Numbered from the stretch's first letter, positions 6,061 to 14,545 are shown. The stretch: DNA of 64,000 nt from Hyphomonas chukchiensis (GCF_000682695.1 NZ_AWFG01000041.1:124001-188000), one strand, 5' to 3'. Notes: generated by a model from the sequence alone, not told the origin. Numbers and translations: made by a program.

Positions 6061-8250
6061 CTAAATCCCCAAATCCTGCTCCCGCAGCCGCTTTAGCTCG
6101 TCGCGCAGCCGCGCCGCATCTTCGAATTCCAGGTTAGCGGCGGCTTCGCGCATCCGTTTTTCTGTATCTGCGATGACAGCTTTCAAGTTGTGACCAGATT
6201 CACCGGCAAGTGGCAAGGCTTTTTCTTCGGCCATGCCTTTGTCGCGGTCACGGCGGGCGCGGGATTTGGTGCCGGGTTTCTCGCCCAGCTCGCCGAGGAT
6301 GTCCTGCACGCCGCGGATGATCGTGGTCGGCGTGATGCCGTGCTCCAGGTTGTGGGCGATCTGTTTCTCGCGGCGGCGGCTGGTCTCTTCCATGGCGCGT
6401 TCCATGGAGCCGGTGATGCGGTCGGCATAGAGGACGACGCGGGCCTCGGAGTTGCGCGCGGCGCGGCCGATGGTCTGCACGAGGCTGGTCTCCGAGCGCA
6501 GGAAGCCCTCCTTGTCCGCATCGAGGATGCCGACAAAGGCGCACTCGGGAATGTCGAGCCCCTCACGCAGCAGGTTGATGCCGACGAGCACGTCGAACAC
6601 GCCGAGCCGGAGATCGCGGATGATCTCGATGCGCTCGATCGTGTCGATGTCGGAGTGCATGTAGCGCACCTTGACGCCGTTCTCGTGGAGGAATTCGGTG
6701 AGGTCTTCCGACATCTTCTTGGTCAGCGTCGTGATCAGCGAGCGGAAGCCCTTGGCCGCGACGGCCTTCACCTCCGCCATGACATCATCGACCTGGTTGG
6801 CGCCGTCCTTCGAGACGGGGCGGACCTCGACGGGCGGGTCGATCAGGCCGGTGGGGCGGATGACCTGTTCGGTGAAGACGCCGCCTGTGCGCTCCAGTTC
6901 CCACTTGCCGGGCGTGGCCGAGACGTGGATCGTCTGCGGGCGCATGGCGTCCCATTCCTCGAACTTGAGGGGGCGGTTGTCCATGCAGGAGGGGAGGCGG
7001 AAGCCGTATTCGGCCAGCGTCGACTTGCGGCTGAAGTCGCCCTTGAACATGGCGCCGATCTGCGGGACGGTCTGGTGGCTCTCGTCGGCGAAGACGAGGG
7101 CATTGTCCGGCAGGTATTCGAACATGGTCGGCGGCGGCTCACCGGGCTTGCGGCCGGTGAGGTAGCGGCTGTAATTCTCGATGCCGTTGCAGCTGCCGGT
7201 GGCCTGCAGCATTTCGATGTCATACTGGCAGCGCTGCTGGATGCGCTGGGCCTCGAGCAGTTTCCCGTGTTTCTCGAAATGCGCGATCGTGGCCTTCAGC
7301 TCGGCCTTGATCTTCTCGGTGGCCTGCTGGAGCGTCGGGCGGGGCGTGACATAGTGGCTGTTGGCGTAGATCTTGATCGCGGGGAGGGACTGGATCTTCG
7401 CGCCGGTGAGGGGGTCGAACTCGGTGATGGCTTCCAGCTCGTCGCCGAAGAAGGAGAGCTTCCAGGCGCGGTCCTCATAGTGGGCGGGGAAGATGTCGAT
7501 GACGTCGCCCTTCACGCGGAACGTGCCGCGCGTGAAGGCGATGTCGTTGCGAGTGTACTGGTTGGCGACGAGGCGCTCGGCAACGGCACGCGGGTCGATG
7601 CGCTGGCCGGGCTCGAGCTTGAAGGTCATCGAGGTATAGGTCTCGACCGAGCCGATGCCGTAGATGCACGAGACGGAGGCGACGATGATGACGTCGTCGC
7701 GTTCGAGGATGGCGCGGGTGGCCGAGTGGCGCATCCGGTCGATGGCCTCGTTGATGGAGGATTCCTTCTCGATATAGAGGTCGGCGCGGGGCACGTAGGC
7801 CTCCGGCTGGTAGTAGTCGTAGTAGGAGACGAAATACTCGACGCTGTTCTCGGGGAAGAAGGATTTGAACTCGCCATAGAGCTGGGCGGCGAGGGTCTTG
7901 TTGGGGGCGAGGATCAGGGCAGGGCGCTGGGTCGCCTCGATGATCTTGGCCATGGTGAAGGTCTTGCCGGTACCGGTCGCGCCGAGGAGGACCTGGTCGC
8001 GCTCGCCGGCCTGGATGCCATCGACGAGTTCGGGAATGGCGGTGGCCTGGTCGCCCGCAGGCTCGTAGGGCGCGTGGACCTTGAAGCGCTTGCCGCCTTC
8101 CAGCTTGTCCCACTCGCGGTCGGGCCTGTGCGGCGTCCACAGCATCGGGGCCACGGTCTCGATGGCGCCCTGCGCCGGCCCGTCCAGCGTGAACACGGAC
8201 GGGGCTTCAGAGACGCCTTTGGCGGGGGATTTGGAGGAGGAACGGGCCAT
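6061..8250 (-). CDS. uvrB: Excinuclease ABC subunit UvrB
   Basis: A 729-aa UvrB, the helicase-like damage-verification subunit of nucleotide excision repair, which loads from UvrA2 and recruits UvrC. Visible features: an N-terminal extension of about 45 residues, Walker A GATGTGKT, the DNA-gripping beta-hairpin region YYDYYQPEAYVP, FADESHQT, the GLDIPECAFVGILDAD and IGRAARN helicase motifs, and a C-terminal UVR motif (LEFEDAARLRDELKRL) for UvrC contact. Length is slightly above the usual ~670 because of the N-terminal extension. A near-consensus SOS box sits about 40 bases upstream. Downstream it runs straight into the 342-aa cassette gene. Confidence 0.97.
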   Translation of the reverse strand: MARSSSKSPAKGVSEAPSVFTLDGPAQGAIETVAPMLWTPHRPDREWDKLEGGKRFKVHAPYEPAGDQATAIPELVDGIQAGERDQVLLGATGTGKTFTMAKIIEATQRPALILAPNKTLAAQLYGEFKSFFPENSVEYFVSYYDYYQPEAYVPRADLYIEKESSINEAIDRMRHSATRAILERDDVIIVASVSCIYGIGSVETYTSMTFKLEPGQRIDPRAVAERLVANQYTRNDIAFTRGTFRVKGDVIDIFPAHYEDRAWKLSFFGDELEAITEFDPLTGAKIQSLPAIKIYANSHYVTPRPTLQQATEKIKAELKATIAHFEKHGKLLEAQRIQQRCQYDIEMLQATGSCNGIENYSRYLTGRKPGEPPPTMFEYLPDNALVFADESHQTVPQIGAMFKGDFSRKSTLAEYGFRLPSCMDNRPLKFEEWDAMRPQTIHVSATPGKWELERTGGVFTEQVIRPTGLIDPPVEVRPVSKDGANQVDDVMAEVKAVAAKGFRSLITTLTKKMSEDLTEFLHENGVKVRYMHSDIDTIERIEIIRDLRLGVFDVLVGINLLREGLDIPECAFVGILDADKEGFLRSETSLVQTIGRAARNSEARVVLYADRITGSMERAMEETSRRREKQIAHNLEHGITPTTIIRGVQDILGELGEKPGTKSRARRDRDKGMAEEKALPLAGESGHNLKAVIADTEKRMREAAANLEFEDAARLRDELKRLREQDLGI

Positions 8251-8508
8251 GCGTCCAGATATGGATGCGGGGCAGGGGCGTGTCTAGGGTGTTCTTGGTT
8301 TGTTTGCTGTTGCTGCTGACATGAACAGGAGGGCGGTGAATGACCTTTTCTTTCATCATGAGGCCCAGCGGATACGGGACAAGTTCTTACGGCTCCGTTT
8401 TATCGGCTTTGAAAGTGGTGCCAATAGCGAGGGGCGTCGATCCTACTTGCAGTTGCTGCTTGCTAAGTCCAACATCCAATTTGGGTTGAGGAAAGGGGCG
8501 GGTGCTGA
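8251..8508. promoter_or_regulatory. Divergent uvrB / ParA-type gene promoter region with SOS-box candidate
   Basis: GTTC at 8291-8294, seven bases, then GTTT at 8302-8305: one mismatch from the alphaproteobacterial LexA site GTTC-N7-GTTC. It lies 41 bases upstream of the uvrB start, a sensible operator position. The rest of the stretch separates two diverging genes and becomes AT-richer toward 8400-8508. A 71-codon plus-strand frame (8300-8515) overlaps the next gene and has no good ribosome site. Confidence 0.55.
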
Positions 8509-9693
8509 ATGTTAGAGGAATCGGCTAATAGTGAATCCTTACAAATGCCTGATGCTCAAAAGCTTTGGGAATGGGGCGTTAGCTTTGTACCAGACGAATA
8601 TAAGCAGTGGGTCGTGGTGGGGGGAACTGCACTTGTAACCGCTCTCGTAGTTCTAAACTACGCTACGACTTTGTTGCGCTTTTGGCGGGAAGTGAGAAAT
8701 TTTTGGAAGTCGAAAAAGCCTGTCGTGCCTCTTGGCCCAGATGAGATGCCTCCTCCCAAAATTAGTTTTTGGACCAAGCCTGTCAACGTCGCTAAACGGC
8801 CTTCGAAGCTTTCGAATTCGATTCCAATAGTCACAATCGCGGCAATGAAAGGAGGGGTTGGAAAGACTACTCTAACCGCCAACCTTGCTGCGTTTTTGGA
8901 CAGGAGGGGTTCGCGAGTTTTGCTTATCGATTTCGATTATCAGGGGTCTTTATCTCAGATGGTCACGGCAGCGGCAAACTTATCAGTTAAAGCTAGCGTT
9001 GTAGACAGTTTGATAGACGGCACCGCAACGACCGAGAGCATACTCACCTCGGCGCGAAGCTTATCGCCAGCGCTTCCGAATACGAAACTGCTCAGCTGCT
9101 ATTATCAATTTTCGGACACTGAGACCAACGTAATGGTGAACTGGGTGTGTGCGGATCGAATGGGTGGCGAGACCGAGGAAATCCGTTTTCGGCTTGAGCG
9201 GCTTTTGCATAACCGAGATTTCCAGTCACAATTTGACTTTGTGTTGATTGATGCGCCTCCTCGCTTTTCCACAGGAGCGATGAATGCATTTTGTGCGAGC
9301 ACACACATGATTATACCGACAGTGCTGGATACAATGTCGGCTGAAGCGGCAACTTATTTTTCGCAAGATATCGCATCAATGCGTCAGGAACTGTTTCCGG
9401 AACTGCAATTGATTGGCGTTATCCCTTCGATGACTTATCAAACCGCGAAATATACGCGTAGAGAAGACGATATTATCGACTACTTGAACGACAATCTGAA
9501 GAAATTTTGGGGCGGGCGCTCCGTCGTCTTGGAGAAGGCGAACATTCCTCGAAAAAATGCGATCGGAGACGTGGCTGGCTTAGATATCGGATATCTCGAC
9601 GCTGGCACGAAGACCGCGACAGCTGAAGTCCGGAAAATATTTGACAGAGTAGGCGCGGAATTTTTGAGACGGTTAGAACATGAACAAAGCTAG
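8509..9693 (+). CDS. Membrane-anchored ParA/MinD-type P-loop ATPase
   Basis: A 394-aa protein: one transmembrane segment at about 34-56, a Pro/Lys-rich linker (65-105), then a ParA/CbiA-type ATPase domain with deviant Walker A KGGVGKT (114-120), the LLIDFDYQGS block (about 138-147) and Walker B FVLIDAPP (about 244-251). ParA ATPases partition plasmids or position cargo, but they are normally soluble; an N-terminal membrane anchor is unusual. There is no HTH domain of plasmid ParA type. The start is taken at ATG 8509, with a GGAAAGG/GGGGCGGG region upstream; ATG 8545 is possible. It overlaps the next gene by 14 bases. Composition is AT-richer than the core. A role in defence, partitioning of a mobile element or protein positioning are all open. 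Confidence 0.85.
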   Translation: MLEESANSESLQMPDAQKLWEWGVSFVPDEYKQWVVVGGTALVTALVVLNYATTLLRFWREVRNFWKSKKPVVPLGPDEMPPPKISFWTKPVNVAKRPSKLSNSIPIVTIAAMKGGVGKTTLTANLAAFLDRRGSRVLLIDFDYQGSLSQMVTAAANLSVKASVVDSLIDGTATTESILTSARSLSPALPNTKLLSCYYQFSDTETNVMVNWVCADRMGGETEEIRFRLERLLHNRDFQSQFDFVLIDAPPRFSTGAMNAFCASTHMIIPTVLDTMSAEAATYFSQDIASMRQELFPELQLIGVIPSMTYQTAKYTRREDDIIDYLNDNLKKFWGGRSVVLEKANIPRKNAIGDVAGLDIGYLDAGTKTATAEVRKIFDRVGAEFLRRLEHEQS

Positions 9694-10126
9694 ACTGATT
9701 GCCGACCTGAAGAGCCTGATGAAGGATGTTGAGGACTTAGGCGGTAATGCACCTTCGTCGCTTCTACTTGAGTTCGTAACGGGACTTGAGAACCAGACGT
9801 TTACCATTTCAACCAAGACTACCCGGAAACCCAGTGGTATTCCTCGCAAGCCCCGTAAAACGGCAGCAGGAAAAAAGGATCCGGCGGCCGTGGCAAACAC
9901 AATTTCTGAACTGAGCTCTAAGCTTAGAGCCGCTTTTGAAAGCGATGAGAAGTTTGAGCGTACTGTTCAGGATCTTGAAGAAAGCGGCTTAACAAAAGCC
10001 AGTGTCATTGAAGTTTATAATGCCGTTTTTGATACTCGGAAGTCTTTTCCAAAATCAGTATCCAAAGACGCGCTGCTGAAAGCGTTACGTAAAGATCGTA
10101 TCGCAAAGGTACGAGCAGCGTCTTAG
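9680..10126 (+). CDS. Small basic protein paired with the ParA-type ATPase
   Basis: A 148-aa protein whose start overlaps the ATPase gene by 14 bases. Residues 1-40 form a predicted helical segment (LIADLKSLMKDVEDL, SSLLLEFVTGL). Residues about 44-66 are a Lys/Arg/Pro-rich linker (TTRKPSGIPRKPRKTAAGKK), and the rest is helical and charged, ending KALRKDRIAKVRAAS. This looks like a DNA-binding or ATPase-stimulating partner (the way ParB or small CopG-type proteins work with ParA), but no family was recognised, so this is context inference. Same AT-richer composition as its partner. Confidence 0.7.
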   Translation: MNKARLIADLKSLMKDVEDLGGNAPSSLLLEFVTGLENQTFTISTKTTRKPSGIPRKPRKTAAGKKDPAAVANTISELSSKLRAAFESDEKFERTVQDLEESGLTKASVIEVYNAVFDTRKSFPKSVSKDALLKALRKDRIAKVRAAS

Positions 10127-10286
10127 CATTTATTCGGCGGAACACTCGTGGTGCCGATTTATCACGGCTACCTCCTGCTCCCCATTCATCGCCGCTCGCG
10201 CTTTTTCCTCCGCGTCCTCCAACAAAAAAGGGTGCGGAGCTTTTGCGCCGCACCCTCTGTCTCAGGCTCTAGAGCCGCGTGCGTGA
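10127..10286. other. Convergent intergenic region with terminator
   Basis: Between the small partner gene and the lipoprotein gene. An 8-bp stem GGGTGCGG (10230-10237 with 10248-10255) is followed, on the minus strand, by a six-T run (10224-10229), a good intrinsic terminator for the lipoprotein gene. Nothing else was seen. Confidence 0.75.
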
Positions 10287-10742
10287 TCAGCTGGCGGGCT
10301 GGTCGTCTGTGAGCTCTTCGAGCTTGGTGGCGATCTCGGCCTTTGCGCTGGTGTCTTCGGGCAGTTTTTCCAGGGTGACCTTGAGCGGATTGGGCACGAG
10401 TTCCTGCGTCGCGCCATTATTGGCGTCGAGGATGGCGCCGATGCCGCCGCCGAGGATGACGTTGCCGGCCATGCCCGCGCCGCCGCCACCGGACATCTGG
10501 TGCGTGATGTTATGGGTCGTGGTCTTGTAACCCTCTTTCTCGATCGTGACGGAGAATTCGGCTTCGCGCTTCACCTTCGGAATGGCGCAGGGCGTCGGCG
10601 TGCAGCTGAGGCCGAGGCTGGTCGACACGTTTGCACCCGATGGTTCCGTTTCCACGAGGAATGCCTCGGTTGTGCCGCGTGTGACTGTCGCGCAGCCGCT
10701 TATGGCTATTGCCAATGGCAATAGCAGGAAGAGTGGTTTCAT
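10287..10742 (-). CDS. Lipoprotein with PEGA-like domain
   Basis: A 151-aa exported protein with a signal sequence ending in lipobox AISGC (Cys17), so it should be lipid-anchored in the envelope. Residues about 25-75 (AFLVETEPSGANVSTS, TPTPCAIPKVK, EFSVTIEKEGYKTTTHNI) look like a PEGA carbohydrate/peptidoglycan-contact domain. A Gly-rich stretch (84-104: GGGGAGMAGNVILGGGIGAI) follows, resembling lipoproteins with a membrane-facing glycine zipper. The exact role is unknown. Monocistronic, with a clear terminator downstream. Confidence 0.7.
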   Translation of the reverse strand: MKPLFLLLPLAIAISGCATVTRGTTEAFLVETEPSGANVSTSLGLSCTPTPCAIPKVKREAEFSVTIEKEGYKTTTHNITHQMSGGGGAGMAGNVILGGGIGAILDANNGATQELVPNPLKVTLEKLPEDTSAKAEIATKLEELTDDQPAS

Positions 10743-11070
10743 TGTTTAGGAGCCCCCAGGCTTTAAGTAATTACAGGTTGCCGATTCTACGGCAAGTTTA
10801 GTTATGGGTTGAGGGTGGGGGCTGGCAAGGCTTTTCTTGGAAATGGCGAGCGACAAGTTGCCTGCCGCGCTTTTGCCCTGGCATCGAAGGTCTTGATCAC
10901 GGCGTTCGGCCTGGGCTCCGTACACGGCTGTTGCGGCGGCATCAGTTCACAGGGTAAATCGCCCGTTAAGATAGAATTTCGATAAAAGTAACTTTTTCCG
11001 GGAAATCCATATTGCTGCCACAGTCGTAAATTATTCTGCGCAATATAATAAAAAGTCGCAGGAGGATGCG
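10743..11070. other. Intergenic region upstream of a PilZ gene
   Basis: There is no gene here. The right half (about 10990-11055) is AT-rich and suitable for a promoter of the PilZ gene, whose ribosome site GGAGG lies just before its ATG. The left half is the leader of the minus-strand lipoprotein gene. No repeat or RNA gene was recognised. Confidence 0.5.
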
Positions 11071-11424
11071 ATGAGTGCGTTGAGTGACAAGAGGGCGTCT
11101 GCGCGGGTGCGCGTGAACATGCCCGGGCGGATCGTCGTGACGAGCCTGGATGCGGCGCGCGACTGCGTGATCCGGGACCTGTCGGCGCATGGCGCGAACC
11201 TTCAGGTGCGCGACTGGGCCGAGGTGCCGCTTGAATTCTATCTCCTGTTCCAGAGCCTCGCCCACCCGGGGGGCGTGCGCCGCACCTGCCAGCGCCGCTG
11301 GCAGGTGGGCGATGTCGTGGGCGTCCAGTTTATCGATGCGGCCGTGGACGTCGCCGTGCGCAACACTCTGGCCGACGACACGGACCTCTACGCCCGCCTG
11401 ACAGGCCTGCCGCTGAAGATTTAG
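11071..11424 (+). CDS. Short PilZ-domain protein (1)
   Basis: A 117-aa stand-alone PilZ domain. The N-terminal DKRASARVRVNMPGR carries the arginine-rich c-di-GMP arm, and IRDLSAHGANL is the D/N-x-S-x-x-G block; VGVQFID is the last strand. PilZ proteins bind cyclic di-GMP and pass the signal to motility, pili or secretion. GGAGG sits upstream of the ATG. It is a clear paralogue of the second PilZ protein at 16047: both share the pattern PLEFYLLF/PREFYLFI and the RRW-x-VGV ending. The partner is not evident from its neighbours. Confidence 0.8.
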   Translation: MSALSDKRASARVRVNMPGRIVVTSLDAARDCVIRDLSAHGANLQVRDWAEVPLEFYLLFQSLAHPGGVRRTCQRRWQVGDVVGVQFIDAAVDVAVRNTLADDTDLYARLTGLPLKI

Positions 11425-11446
11425 GGCGGGCGGCGGTCAAGGCCGC

Positions 11447-13816
11447 TCAGAACTTCGCCGCGAGCGTGATGCCCCATGTGCGCGGGTCTCCCGGCTGGCC
11501 GACGATCAGGCCGGAATTGCCGGGCTGGGCCGCGAGGAGTTCGAAATAATCCTCATCGAGCAGGTTGCGCGCCCAGAGATAGACGCTCCAATCATCAGTT
11601 GCGCGAAAGCCGATACGGCCGTTGACGAGGGCGTAGCCGTCGACCGTCATGTAGCGCGACTCCGACGGGCTTGAGGAGAAGTCGGACCGGAAACTGGTAT
11701 CCACGGCAAGGAAGCCATCGCCCTCGCGGCCGAGGAAGTGGCTGGCTGTCGTGTACTCGCCGCCGATGGCGCCGGCCCACTCGGAAATGCCGGGCAACCG
11801 CGACCCGGAGATGTCGACGACTTGCGGGCCTCCCGTTCCCTCGATTGGGGGAGGGGCGTCCGTGAAGGAGACATACTTGCCGTCGGTCCAGGCAAGCGCG
11901 GCGTGGAAGGTGAGGTGATCATTGACGGTGAGGTTTCCGTCAAGCTCGATGCCCCGCACACGGACCTTCTCTGCATTGGCGAGATAGCCGCGCAGCACGC
12001 CGACCTGCGCGTTGACGACCTGGGTCTGATAGTCGGAGATTTCGGTATTGAAGGCGGTGATGTTCGTGGTGAGGCCGGGGAGCGGCTGGGCCTTGAGGCC
12101 GATTTCGATATGGCGGACATCCTCCGGCTTCACTGTGGCGGCATCGAGCGCGGGCTGGCCGGACGCATCGTTCGGGATGCCGCCGAGGTTCAGGCCGACG
12201 GACTTGAATCCGGTGGCGAATGTGGCGTAGCCGTTCAGCGTGTCGGTGAATTCATAGGCGGCGGTCAACTGGCCGGAGATATTGGTATCGTCGGTCTCGG
12301 TCGCGTAGGCGAGCGGGGCAAGGATGGAGCGCTGCAGGGCGATAAGAACGGGGTCGGTCGTCTGCAGGCCGCCATAGACCTCCGCATTATAATCGACGCT
12401 TTTCTTGTCATAGTTGACGCGCAGGCCGGGCAGTAGGCGCAGCCTGTCCGTCACGCGCCATTCGAGCTGGCCGAAGAGAGCGGCACTGGTGTTTTCGGAG
12501 CTGATGTCGGACGTCTGGCCGTAGCCGTCGAGCAGGCCCGGCGTATCGGCGCCAGGGCTGGCCGGGTTCAGCAGCCAGCGCGCAGCGGCGCTGCCCTGTT
12601 GCTGCTTTCCGGTCGAGTCGATGGTCTGGTGGAATCCAAAGGCCCCGATGACGAAGCCCAGGTTCGGGGAGATGTCGCCGGCATAGCGCAGCTCCTGCGT
12701 CCACTGGCGCTGCTCTGACGGGTTGGCCGAGATCGTGGTGATCGGAAGGCCGATGAAGTCGCGGTCACTGGACGGGTCCCAGTCCCAGTAGCGCCAGGCG
12801 GTGATTGCCGTCAGCGTGCCGGGGCCGACATCCCATTCGGCGGTGAGGGAGAGGCCGCCGATGTCCTGGTTGGACTTGTGGCGCGTGTCTGTGTCGGTGA
12901 GGCGGTCGAAAGGATTGAAGCTCGGCGGGGCATAGCCGAGGTCAGCGGCCATGGCGACGTATCGGCGGGACGGATCGCGCAGGGTCGGCGCGACACTAAC
13001 GGGCACGAGAGCATAGCCTTCAGGACGTTGGCGCGTGTAATCGCCCGCGAGCGTGATGGAGAGGGCATCCGACGCCTCGAAGAGGAGTGCTCCGCGCAGG
13101 CCGAGATTGTCGAGCGTGTTGAGATCATTCTGTTCGGTTGTATTGTAGAGCGTGCCGTCGCGATGCGTGCCGGAGAAAGACAACCGCGCGGCGACCTTGT
13201 CTGACAGGGGGCCGCTGACGGAGGCCTTGGCCTGCGTGAAGCCGAGACTGCCATAGCTGAGCTCGGCTTGCGTTTCAGGTTCGAATGAGGGCTTGCGCGT
13301 GGTGATGTTGACGGCGCCCGCGGTCGTGTTCTTGCCGAAGAGCGTGCCTTGAGGGCCGCGCAGGACTTCGACCTGGGCGACGTCGATGAAATCGAGCGTG
13401 GTGGCGGCGGGGCGCGCCTGGAAGACGCCGTCGACATAGAATCCGACGCCTGCATCGAGGCCGTCATTGGTGAGGCCGAACGGCGCGCCGATGCCGCGAA
13501 TATTGACGGCGGTGTTGCGCGGGTTGGTGGAGTAGAATTGCAGGCTGGGGATCAGTTCCTTGAGACGACCGACATTGAACGAGCCGGTGTCAGCCAGGAG
13601 ATCTGCGCTGAGGACCGAGATGGGGATTGGCACATCCTGCAGTTTTTCCTCCACCCGGCGAGCCGTCACGACGATGGTTTCGCGGCGCAGTTCCGCGTCC
13701 GGAGCATCGGTTGGCGGGGAAATATCGGCGGTGACCGGGACGTCTTCCTGGGCATAGGCAGAGGGGGCAGCAAGCAGGATGGTGGCGAGGGGCCACAGGG
13801 CGGATCGGGGCGTCAT
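11447..13816 (-). CDS. TonB-dependent outer-membrane receptor
   Basis: A 789-aa receptor: signal peptide (cut near AYA-QED), TonB box ETIVVTARR (about residues 45-54), plug domain with IPSLQFYST, NIRGIGAP and VEVLRGPQGTLFGKNTTAGAVNI, then a large beta-barrel ending in Phe (TLAAKF). It imports a scarce ligand across the outer membrane using TonB-ExbBD energy. The ligand (siderophore, cofactor, sugar) cannot be told. The short TonB-box-to-plug layout is of the catecholate/Proteobacterial sphingomonad-like type. AAGGAG precedes the ATG. Divergent from an Rrf2-family regulator, which may control it. Confidence 0.9.
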   Translation of the reverse strand: MTPRSALWPLATILLAAPSAYAQEDVPVTADISPPTDAPDAELRRETIVVTARRVEEKLQDVPIPISVLSADLLADTGSFNVGRLKELIPSLQFYSTNPRNTAVNIRGIGAPFGLTNDGLDAGVGFYVDGVFQARPAATTLDFIDVAQVEVLRGPQGTLFGKNTTAGAVNITTRKPSFEPETQAELSYGSLGFTQAKASVSGPLSDKVAARLSFSGTHRDGTLYNTTEQNDLNTLDNLGLRGALLFEASDALSITLAGDYTRQRPEGYALVPVSVAPTLRDPSRRYVAMAADLGYAPPSFNPFDRLTDTDTRHKSNQDIGGLSLTAEWDVGPGTLTAITAWRYWDWDPSSDRDFIGLPITTISANPSEQRQWTQELRYAGDISPNLGFVIGAFGFHQTIDSTGKQQQGSAAARWLLNPASPGADTPGLLDGYGQTSDISSENTSAALFGQLEWRVTDRLRLLPGLRVNYDKKSVDYNAEVYGGLQTTDPVLIALQRSILAPLAYATETDDTNISGQLTAAYEFTDTLNGYATFATGFKSVGLNLGGIPNDASGQPALDAATVKPEDVRHIEIGLKAQPLPGLTTNITAFNTEISDYQTQVVNAQVGVLRGYLANAEKVRVRGIELDGNLTVNDHLTFHAALAWTDGKYVSFTDAPPPIEGTGGPQVVDISGSRLPGISEWAGAIGGEYTTASHFLGREGDGFLAVDTSFRSDFSSSPSESRYMTVDGYALVNGRIGFRATDDWSVYLWARNLLDEDYFELLAAQPGNSGLIVGQPGDPRTWGITLAAKF

Positions 13817-14042
13817 TGAGCAACTCCTTGCTATTAATACACTTAACTCGATCTGTTTAGTAGGAATTAGTCAAGACACGCTGGCGTGGGCGTTTTCAGT
13901 CTGAGGAAAGGACGATTTGCGCCCCGGCCCTGCGGCTGCTGCAGGACCAGAAGAAATAAGCCTATCGACTTAATCGACATTACATTTTAGCTATCAGATA
14001 TTGCCCTTGCGCGGGGCGGCGACCAAACGGGCACCGGACACG
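13817..14042. promoter_or_regulatory. Divergent receptor / Rrf2 promoter region with repeat
   Basis: The stretch contains the direct repeat ATCGAC at 13966-13971 and 13975-13980 in an AT-rich segment (about 13960-14005), and another AT-rich segment at 13835-13870 near the receptor start. Both could be Rrf2 or promoter sites; not proven. Confidence 0.35.
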
Positions 14043-14489
14043 ATGATTTCCCAGAAAGCCAAATACGCCTTGCGGGCGCTGATCGATCTGGCTGAGGCAT
14101 CGCATGATGATCCCGTCCAAATCAGCGACATTGCCGCCTCGCAGGATATTCCGCGCAAGTTCCTGGAGCAGATCCTGCTGGACCTGAAACACCAGGGCCT
14201 TGTGGCCAGCCGACGAGGCAAGGCGGGCGGCTATATCCTGCTGCGCGCGCCGGAGGCGATCACGTTCGGGGAAGTGCTGCGCATCATTGATGGCCCGCTG
14301 GCGCCGCTGCCCTGCCTGTCCAAGACGGCCTATCACCGATGCGTCGACTGCAAGGATGAGGCAGCCTGCCAGATCCGCCGCGTCTTTGCTGGCGCGGCCG
14401 ATGCGACACGCGGCGTGCTCGACAAGGCGACGATCGCCGACGCGATGGGCGATGCCGGGCGGGCCGGCGCAGCGACTGTGCTCGCCTAA
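14043..14489 (+). CDS. Rrf2-family transcription regulator (probable Fe-S sensor)
   Basis: A 148-aa winged-helix regulator beginning MISQKAKYALRALIDLA, with the family HTH (ISDIAASQDIPRKFLEQILLDLK) and the wing RRGKAGGY. Cysteines at 91, 100, 103 and 109 lie where IscR, NsrR and RirA carry their iron-sulfur ligands, so it should sense iron, sulfur or nitrosative state through a cluster. Spacing (C91-x8-C100-x2-C103-x5-C109) is closest to the RirA/CysB-like group, but the exact subtype is not decided. The longer frame upstream is ignored because this Met is the conserved N-terminus. Divergent from the TonB-dependent receptor; autoregulation is likely. Confidence 0.85.
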   Translation: MISQKAKYALRALIDLAEASHDDPVQISDIAASQDIPRKFLEQILLDLKHQGLVASRRGKAGGYILLRAPEAITFGEVLRIIDGPLAPLPCLSKTAYHRCVDCKDEAACQIRRVFAGAADATRGVLDKATIADAMGDAGRAGAATVLA

Positions 14490-14545
14490 AGGGCTAGCTT
14501 CTGAAAGCTCTGGACAGCGTGCGGGGCTGGCCCTAGCGAGCTCCC

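Noticed and set aside
6190-8319. A 709-codon plus-strand open frame across uvrB
   Set aside because: It is the antisense shadow of uvrB, created by GC-rich codon bias; its product is Gly/Asp/Val-rich with no domain and uvrB is certain.
8300-8515. A 71-codon plus-strand frame before the ParA-type gene
   Set aside because: It overlaps the start of the ATPase gene, has no clear ribosome site and no recognisable features.
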